From: Linnemannia schmuckeri
Lineage: Eukaryota > Mortierellomycota > Mortierellomycetes > Mortierellales > Mortierellaceae
Direction: 5' to 3'
Length of the DNA: 64,000 nucleotides
Assembly (NCBI GenBank): GCA_029449235.1
Contig: JANATG010000012.1
Coordinates: forward strand, 992,001-1,056,000
Each line of letters opens with the position of its first letter. Positions within the stretch are counted from its first letter, which is position 1. Both the position numbers and the translations under genes were made by a program. Of the stretch, positions 55,824 through 64,000 are shown piece by piece. The notes below the pieces were generated by a model. That model was not told the origin of the DNA. It saw nothing but the letters and a program-made list of their open reading frames with translations, and did no database searches.

Positions 55824-58800
55824 ATGGGAAAGCAGGATATCATCCAGGTCCTGACGCCAGATCACTCGGTCGAGGCAACCTTTCTGGACGAAGATGCGAC
55901 CATTGGCGACCTCCTTGCAGCATTGGCCGAGGATAACCCGATCTATGGCAATGGGTTTTGGGCTATTGTTGAGGTGGCCATGCCAAGAACAAGTAAGAAG
56001 AGAGGAAGTGGAAAACGAAGAAAAAACAAGGGGAAGGTTATGGCTGTTTTGTCGACTGTGTGCTGCTGGTCACGAGTGAAAAAGGGATATGAACTTCCTC
56101 GAGGCTAACCACGAAAAAACGTCGAACTTCTCTCTCTGCACTAGCTACGCTTACATATCATGAACTCTTTGCACTCGACCAAGGTAAAAAGCAGCATTAG
56201 AGGAAACAACTTAGAAGACGAAGAATAGGGAAACGGAGGCTGCTAACGGGAGGAATTGCAGTCTGAAGGACGTGAAAGGGGGTACTAAAATAGACAACAT
56301 GACAACTCACCATGCTGATCTTTTTGTGTTACCCTCACTCATCCCCATCTCCATCTCTCCTTCTTTCACTCCCTATTTTTTCCAGGTGCACTCACTGCGG
56401 AGACCAGGATAAAAGAGGTTCAGGAACGATATCAAGAGCACTTGCGGAGCCCGGACGCGACCATCTTCAAACTCATCAACCTTCAATATACCTTGCCCGT
56501 GGTCTTTCGGCACGTCCCTACAGTGCCGGAGGCGCATTACCGTCAAATCCATGTTACCCCAACAATGACTGTCCGACAGGTCCTGGATATTGTCACTCAA
56601 GAGATGGGATTGAAGGCGTTGGAGAACCCTGCGACCAATGGCAGTAACGCTCGTGCACCAGCTGCTCCTGAATACATCTTTTCACAGCTCAAGGTGAACG
56701 GAGAAGGCATTGAGGGTACGTATCTTTGGTCATTTTTCTTTAAACTAACCTTCTCTATGCCTTACTCATTAAATGACGTGCAATATTAATCGCTTCTTTA
56801 TACGTACTCGGCATTCTGCCTTATTAGAGGAGAGGCAGCTTTTGGATGAAGAAAGTCCTTTGGACCTGCTTCTGGATAACCGGGAGTTGCTTATGAACCA
56901 GCAGATCAAGGATTACCACTTTGTCTTTACGGTTCCCGATTCTTGGCTCTCTAAGGTCGAATCTGTGACGTCTCGTATCACAAAGGGCTGGACCGCGACT
57001 CGGCCACTTTCAATGGCAGTGTACGGTCTCTTTGGAGGTGCCACATCTCCACAACAGACAACGGCTCCGCGCGAGATCTCTGCTCCGATCCCCATTGCAC
57101 CGACTTCGATTCATCACCCATCATATGGCGTCGAGCTGGACCACTCGACTGACAACAGTGTTAAGAGAGAGCAAAAGCGGCGGCAGAGTATGATCGTGGG
57201 CTCTCGCTTGAGTTCGTTCTTTGACCCCGCGGCCATTGGTGGATGGTTGCAGCCCGAGACCAAGAAACGGCACTCCATCGTCATTGGCCAGAGCGTCCCC
57301 AACTTGATCTCGAAACCTTTGGGGATGGACACCAGCGTTGGTGGACTTGATGTGAACGACATGACTGATGAGGAATTGGGCGACGCATTCAACGCACTCT
57401 TGGTGAGTCTCTTTCGTTTGATAAGTGAGCTTATTAAAATCTGACGCCAGGGTGGCTAACAATGCAAAACACTCTTATGTCATGTATTAGAACGACCTGA
57501 ATATCAAGGAGGCTGTTCGCGAGACCATGATGAACTTCACGCGAGAGAAGAAGGCAGCACTTATTATCCAAAATCAACAAGTTCAGCAGCAAAAGGAGCG
57601 CGTCTCATCCCCAGATCCATATGCAGTTCAGACAGGTGGCTTGCCTGTAGGCGGAGGAGGAGCCAACCCTCGAATGAACAACATGAACAGGTTTATCGGA
57701 TCGATCTCCTCCCGAGTTTCCTTTATCGAGCCGGACAGTGCATCGATAAACAACAACAACAACGGCAGCAGCAACAAGTTGCATTCGCGTTACTCGTCAT
57801 GGTCGAGTCTTGCAGGATCTTACGATGGAACTGCTGTAGAAAGCAATAGGCCCACTTCACCCAAGCTCGGAGGATCTGATAGGCCCATGTCGCCCACTAT
57901 GGCGGCTGCTGGTTCTCTTTGGTCCAGTTGGTTTGGTGCCACACCTCTACCCGACTCGGCTTCGATCGATGAGCCTGCGGATGATTCTCCTCAATTCTAC
58001 ATTGACCAACTTCTCAGCAAGTATGTGCTCGAGTTATTTGCAACCTGACTGCAGCACAACGTGTATGTCCGTATGTATATGTGCTAATGTTCAAAGCTGT
58101 GTGTTTGATTTGACAATCTAGAACCCCGAACCAAAAAACTTTGGCAAAGCATCTGCTTGGGCTTCGTATTGCGCTGGCAACGGCTAAATTGTCCTGGATC
58201 CGCCAATTTTTAGATGGACGAGGATTCAGAGCTCTGGAGAGTGTGTTGGACAAAACGGCGATCAAAAAGCGCGGTGGCAAGGCGAACGATTTGGACGAGA
58301 CAATGCAATCGGAGTGCGTCCAGTGCCTTCGTGTCTTGATGAACACTGAGGTGAGTTCACCAGTTTGTTTTTGGAGCTGTGTATTTGGTTTATGTCATGA
58401 AAGTACCAACACTAAAATGCTAATTACTTATCGATTGCTGATAGCCTGGATTCAATCAAGTTCTTCGATCACCCTCGCTGGTGGCACACATTTCTTACTG
58501 CCTCTACACAACCAACAGTAAGCTCCGAACAAAGGTGGCCGAAGTCCTGGCTGCGCTATGTGTCATGTCACCCGATTCGCACCGCCTCGTCCTGATGGCA
58601 CTTTCCGATTTCCGCGTCGCCCACGAGGAGCGGTTCCGTTTCGAATACCTTGTCCAGTCTTTGGCGACCCCAGTCACGGGCGACATTGACGGAATTGGTG
58701 GCGGTGGCGCGAACGAGCACCAGGAGAGTTTTGAGTGGGAGTACAAGACCGCGTGTCTCAGTCTCATGAACGCTCTGGCCAACTCGCCCTCATCCTTGGA

Positions 58801-61800
58801 TGACCGTATCTCGTTGAGAAACGAGCTCAGACGCCGTGGACTCGAGGATGTCTTTCAGACCCTCAAGATGCAGTCCCCACCCGAGTCACTCTTGATCCAG
58901 ATTAATGTCTATGAGGATGAACGCCATGAGGATTGGGTTGATCTTCAGGAGCGAGCCTATGAGGCTGCCCAATTCAAGGCTGGACAGGATAGGTAACTTG
59001 CTCTTTTCTTAACACAGCCGAGTTTTTTTTTTCTGGATCTATGTGCGGTTACTTATTTCCCTCATTTTTTTACCTTTTTGATTAGCCAAAACTCGGAGCT
59101 TGTCAACACCATTACCAGTCTCGGGCCTGCAGATGATGAACTTTACCTCCGTATCATGCAGACCTTGCAACAGTACGCTGATGGTGCTGTTTCGACGCTC
59201 AGCCAAGAAGAGACCGACGAAGAGGACCAGGAATCACCAGACACCATCTCACGTCAGAGTTTGTACGTTTCGTGTTGAGTTTCAGAGCGAGTGAAGGATC
59301 TGGATGCATTTTTCTAAATCCGCATCTCACCTTTGCATCTCTTTTAACACTGTGCTATCATAGGCAATTCAAAGAAGATCTTTGGACGATTGTAGCCAAA
59401 TTTGGCGAGCGAGTCTTCCAGATGCGAGACCTCGAGAAGGACTGGGCAGGTTGTCAGGACGACTTTTTGGAAGGGATTCAACACATTGTTGGAAAACGAA
59501 ACGTCATCCTCTCCTTCGCAGACCCCAACCTCAATCCCTCGTCTTCTGCGTCCATGTCATCGGCTTCTTTAGCATCGAGTCGACGACACAGTTTTATCGA
59601 CTATGAGATGGATATCATGAGACGGGACATGGAGGATATGCGAGAGGAGTCGGATAGCTTGCGCAAGGAGCTTGCGGCCGCGAAACAGGAGACTGAGGAT
59701 GTCAAGGCCCAGTTGAGACAGCAGATTAAATCGCCGCCGTTGAGTTCGAGAGAGCTGCGAGATGGATCTGAGAGCGAGCCTCTCACATCCTATGGCCGAC
59801 GAGAGGTAAACATCATGTTGTTTTTTTTCTTTCCAGATTAATTTTTTTTTGTTTTGGTTGTTTGGTCCGATCTCGGCAAAGCGTGAATGCGAAAGGATTC
59901 TCAACTATTTTTTTCTGTATTATTTCCTTGGATGCTAAATTTGATTCGCACCATAGAATCATGCAGGAGTGGTTCAGAGACTGGTTCAGAAGGAGAAAGA
60001 GGCAGCTCAGCTTCGAGAGACCATTGAGCGAATGGAGAAGAAGTACAAGGACAGGGCTGAATTCGTCACTGTGAGTTTTATTTTTTCGCGTATGCTGGCC
60101 GGATCGGACCAGCCCAATGCTATGCCAAGCACTCTAAAGCTGGTTTCTTTTTGGTGAGGTTATGATCGCTAACTTTTATTCTTGCTGAAAATACTCAATA
60201 GGACGATGAGCCTCGCAAATCTGAGCGGTCCAAGGAAATTGATAGCACCCGATGGAATGCCATGATGACCGAGGTTCAGGTGCAAAAGAACAAAGTAAGT
60301 TTCTTTCCATACCTGCTTATCGTGCTGCCTCATCAAGTAACCGCTCTGAAAAACTCGATCCCAAAAGTATCATACTAAAGCATACCTTTCTTTTTGATTT
60401 CTGGCAAGCAGACGGCAGAGGCAGCCAGTCTGGCTGACAACAGACAAAAGGAAATAGCATACTTGAAGCGCGCATTGGAGATTGTTTGCACCCGCTACGA
60501 GAATGCGATGGGCGAACGACCACCGGCCGTGACCGAAGAAGACCATACTAACCAACCTAACCAGACCGAAGGCTCATTGCAACTCTCAAAAACCTTCGAA
60601 GCCCTCGCTCGCAAGGATGAGGAGATCATTGAACTCAAGGAAGAGGTTGAGAAGTTGAGGAAGAAAACTATGGTTGGATTGACTCCCACGGAAGAGGTTC
60701 TCAACCTCCGTGGTAGCATCAAAGATGTGATGCTCAGGGTGAGTCCAAGTGTGCTTGCCATTTCATGTCGGCTGTCGTGAGAACTTAAACATCGACCAAC
60801 GTAATAACTAACCATACACGAACAAAAATATTAGGTACAAGAGTTACAGGCAATTGTGAATGACCGCGAAAAGACGATCAAGGGACTCAAGGAAACGCTG
60901 TTCACTTTAGAGGCGGCCAAGCACTCAGATGACTCTAACGGTGTCTCTCAAGGATACCACCAAGGACAAGACGCGAACAACGGTTCAGGTCCAAGCCGAG
61001 TCGAGAGATCGAATACTCGAAGTTCGTTGAAGCTACAAATCCGTGCGCTGTCCGCCAAAGGATGGCAGTCTGAGGAGGTCGATGAGGAGCAAGAGGAAGG
61101 AAGTGCATACCAGTATGGAGCTCTCTCTCCTTCGAGCTCTGATTCGAACATCCAGAACTTGTCGGTGACTAGCCCCGGAAGACCCTCTGGCGGCGTCTTC
61201 TCGCCAGGTGTGACTTCGCCCAAGATTGGTCAGAGGCTCCTTGGTACCGGCGGTGGTAGACGTCCAGCACTGCCGCCACCACCACCTCCACCTGGTCCCA
61301 AACATAAACTATATGCTGCCCAGGCTGCCAATGGTCAAGCTGCTGTTCAGCCAAATGGCACCGCACCTCAGCCAGCAGGACCCCAGACCGCACCTACTCC
61401 ACTCGTCTCCACTGAAGCATCTCAAGAAGCGCATCGGTCAATTCTTGCACAGGTTGAGCCTGAAGTGGAACAGATCATTTCAGCACCCTTGCCTGTGCCA
61501 GTGCAGACTTCCAAAACAGAATCCTTGGTGGCTAGCACTTCTGCGCCACCTCCACCTCCTCCACCACCATTTGTGGCGGCATGCACCCCACAGGCGACTC
61601 CTGTTAGTCAACCATCTTTTGCAGCAGCTATTCAATCAAGCGGCGGAATTCCCGCTCCTCCTCCGCCACCACCAGTTGTCTTCGCTGCTGCTCCACAGCC
61701 AACTCTGCCTGCACCTGCAGAGCCTCCCATGGGCGGCGGGCCTCCACCTCCACCTCCACCACCTCCATTCCTTGCTGGCTCAGCTCCTGTGACCACAATC

Positions 61801-64000
61801 CCCGCAGAACCCTTGCTTTCAAGTCTTCAGCGGTCAGTTTCAATGCCTGCACCAAAACCAAAGGGAATGGCTGATTCTCCTCCTGCAACAGGAGGAGCTC
61901 CACCTCCACCCCCACCACCCATGCCCAATGCACCTTTTGGTAAGAGTGCACTTAAACCACCATCACAGCCCCTCCCACCACCTCCTCCTCCGGGCCCTCA
62001 GCCTCAAGGAGCAGCTGCCTTGGAGGGAGCTATTCCTACTCTACCTGTCTTCTTGGCTGGTAACAATCGTATTGTCAAGCCTCTTGCCATGGCCATCCCT
62101 CAAGTTGTCAAACCCACTCGCCCCATGAAGGTAAGTAGCAAAATCAATGAAACACGAAATCCGTTTTTCACTTGTTTCATTCTAAGCAAAATTACACAAA
62201 CGATTATATTTTTTTGCTGACGTTTGATATTACTATGTATGATTGTAGCAACTGTTCTGGAACAAGTTGCCCACAGGCGTCATTACGAACACGGTATGGA
62301 AGGATATCTGCGACCCGTCATCTGATCTGGGAACTGTTGAACTGGACTATGCCGAGATTGACGAGCTCTTCTGCAAGAACCAGACCGTCTCTGCCAGTAA
62401 GTTATTTACAATTTGTTTGTGGATAACAGTTAGGGACAATCTTAATGTCTCCAATTTTCAACGACCAGACTTATTGATCTTCTGTGTTCATCAAACATTA
62501 GCTGCAAGCTCAACGACGGAAAAGAAGAAGCCAGTCAGTTTGTTCAATGTCAACCGCGCTAACAACATCGGTAAGCTGTTGTTTGAATAACAACGAGATA
62601 AGTTTATTTTTATTTTTATTTTTAATTCTGAAAACTCACGGGTAATATCTTTTGTATTTTATTTTTATTAGCTATCATGCTTTCAAGGATCAAGATGACA
62701 TACCCAGAGATCCGAACTGCGTTGATGGAGATCTTGGATGACAAGCTGAGCATTGAGAACCTGAAAGCTATCAAGCAATACGTTCCCACCGGCGACGAGG
62801 TAAAACCATTCTCAACTATCTCATACCTTTGCTCCAAATGCACAAAAGAAAAACGCGCCTACTAACATGTTTTTGTATTGGATGGCATAGATTGAGCTGA
62901 TCAAGGAATTCGAAGGAGACTTTGAAAGTCTCGGACACGCTGAGAAGTTCTACCGCGAGGCAAGTCATGTCCATCATGAACGACTCTTCTTTTAATCATG
63001 ATGAGAACAATTCAGAGCGAGGCCGCTAACCCAATCGCTATCCTCTATTGACTTTGATGAAAAATAGATTCACGATATCCCGCGCTTGTCAGAGCGCGTC
63101 TCATCGATGATCTTTAGGCGCAGACTCGAGATTGATGTTGGCGAGTTGAAGCCTGTAAGTTGTTTGTTGATCAATTATGTTGATGAATTGAGTTTCAGAC
63201 GCACGGACCAACGGCTACCAGGGACTCACTCTACTTTACCTCTGTTTTTTGTGTTTGCTAGGAAATGGATGTGCTCCGGTTGACCATCGAAGAGCTTCAT
63301 AGTTCTCGACGACTCAAAAGTCTTTTGAAGGTATAAATGGATGCATTGTTGCATGAGAATCTTTCATCAAATCCACATTTCTTGGCAAGAAAAAAGACTG
63401 ATTGAAACGGCAATTTTTTTTTTAGACTGTCCTACTTATCGGTAACCATTTGAACGCGACTAGCTTCCGTGGCAACGCTTATGGATTCCAGTTGGACGCC
63501 CTGCTCAAGGTTCGTCCCACACCGTCATATACATTTCATCCTCGGTAGTATGTAAAATGACAGCGTATGTGCCTGACTTCCTCTTCGCCTTCCTTCACTT
63601 TTCGTACAAATGTTAGATCCGTGATACAAAGGGTGCAGACAACATCAAACCAGGAGCAAGCACACTACTCCACTACCTCGCGAAATCGATCCACAGCAAG
63701 GACCCTAATCTCCTCAAATTCCTCGAGGAAGTGCCACATCTTGAAGCCGCCGCTCGGATCTCGGTCCCGACACTGATGAATTCTTGCAACTCCCTGGTCG
63801 CTGGCATGAACCAGATCAAGGAGGAGATCCGGGTTCTTAAACGGATCCGAATTTCTCCACCTAATGACCATTTCATCGATGTCATGGAGGTACTTTACAC
63901 TTCCATCTCTCTTTTTTCTGCCATCACTTTTTGTTTTCTTTTGAGTTTTACTAACAACAACTCTTGATTGCCTTTCTTTTTTATGTTAGAAATTTACTGA
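55824..64000 (+). CDS. Diaphanous-type formin (3' end outside the window)
   Basis: Actin nucleator and elongation factor for polarised growth and cytokinesis. Twenty-one exons are visible: 55824-55992, 56386-56715, 56828-57402, 57491-58020, 58122-58350, 58445-58992, 59086-59262, 59364-59805, 59957-60070, 60202-60294, 60412-60738, 60835-62130, 62249-62396, 62502-62570, 62672-62799, 62891-62959, 63068-63154, 63262-63330, 63426-63509, 63617-63889 and 63990 onward; at least 1,922 codons. Residues ~1-210 look like a ubiquitin/RA-type fold (TIGDLLAALAEDNP, TVRQVLDIVTQEMGL). GBD/FH3 follows (about 345-900), including NPQ-type armadillo helices such as KTLAKHLLGLRIALATAKLS. Coiled coils span about 915-1210. 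FH1 (about 1322-1570) has six polyproline tracts of six to nine Pro. FH2 begins QLFWNKLP (about 1611) and continues with FNVNRANNI and GNAYGFQLDALLK. Intron 16 is GC-AG. Confidence 0.95.
61269..62010 (+). other. FH1 polyproline region of the formin
   Basis: Six separated proline runs of six to nine residues inside one long exon, alternating with Ala/Gln/Thr/Val-rich spacers. Such runs bind profilin-actin and SH3 or WW domains. The CCACCTCCACCTCCT-type coding repeats make this stretch prone to length variation. Confidence 0.9.
62960..63067 (+). other. GC-AG intron in the formin FH2 region
   Basis: Donor GAG|GCAAGT and acceptor AATAG|AT bound a 108-base intron. Removing it joins FYRE to IHDIPRLSERV in frame, the continuous FH2 helix. 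No GT donor at a compatible position preserves the conserved sequence. Confidence 0.85.

Noticed and set aside
61226..61951. Long His/Leu-rich and other ORFs overlapping the formin FH1
   Set aside because: Frame shadows of the CCA/CCT proline repeats.

Overview
This is a nuclear contig of a filamentous, early-diverging fungus; a Mortierella-type (Mortierellomycota) species is my best guess. That placement is inference from gene content and style: GT-AG introns are dense and mostly short, exons use C/G-ending codons while introns and spacers are AT-rich with long homopolymer tracts, and the gene set is clearly fungal (MRS3/4 carrier, ATX1, COX18, MCR1, formin). It also includes UDP-glucose dehydrogenase and a BRAT1-like protein, which are not typical of budding yeasts. 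I assembled 21 protein genes by joining exons in frame. They use 89 introns, 87 GT-AG and 2 GC-AG. Three genes are intronless. No tRNA, rRNA, CRISPR array or recognisable transposon was seen.

Layout. 0.3-6.5 kb, all +: spliceosomal SmE, mitochondrial NADH-cytochrome b5 reductase (MCR1), and an SLC35C2-like nucleotide-sugar/triose-phosphate-type transporter. 6.5-22 kb is gene-poor: UDP-glucose 6-dehydrogenase, then two unrecognised intronless six-helix membrane proteins, separated by 2.7-3.6 kb spacers with pyrimidine-rich leaders. 22-31 kb is compact: NC2-alpha (-) diverges from LSM8 (+), RLI1/ABCE1 (-) and a nucleoside hydrolase (-) follow, and the latter diverges from the copper chaperone ATX1 (+). 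32.7-34.4 kb holds an intronless MFS drug:H+ antiporter-type carrier. 34.5-42.7 kb: NUP107/NUP84 (-) shares a 236-bp divergent promoter with COX18 (+), then NOPCHAP1-like (-) and seryl-tRNA synthetase (+). 43-51 kb: an AIG1/GIMAP-type GTPase ending in a CaaX box, a mitoferrin (MRS3/4), and cystathionine beta-lyase (-). 51.4-64 kb: a BRAT1-like HEAT-repeat protein and a Diaphanous-type formin whose FH2 domain runs off the right edge.

The genes are mostly housekeeping and do not form an operon or metabolic cluster. Themes that recur are RNA metabolism (SmE, LSm8, NOPCHAP1, RLI1, SerRS, BRAT1-like), mitochondrial biogenesis and metal handling (MCR1, COX18, MRS3/4, ATX1, RLI1 as Fe-S consumer), and the cell surface and polarity (UGDH, SLC35-like, formin). 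The most unusual items are the BRAT1-like protein with a terminal DCY, the CaaX-tailed AIG1 GTPase, the two orphan membrane proteins (one with a 14-histidine loop), and the AG|GCAAGT GC-AG introns. I did not find a convincing new multi-gene system.
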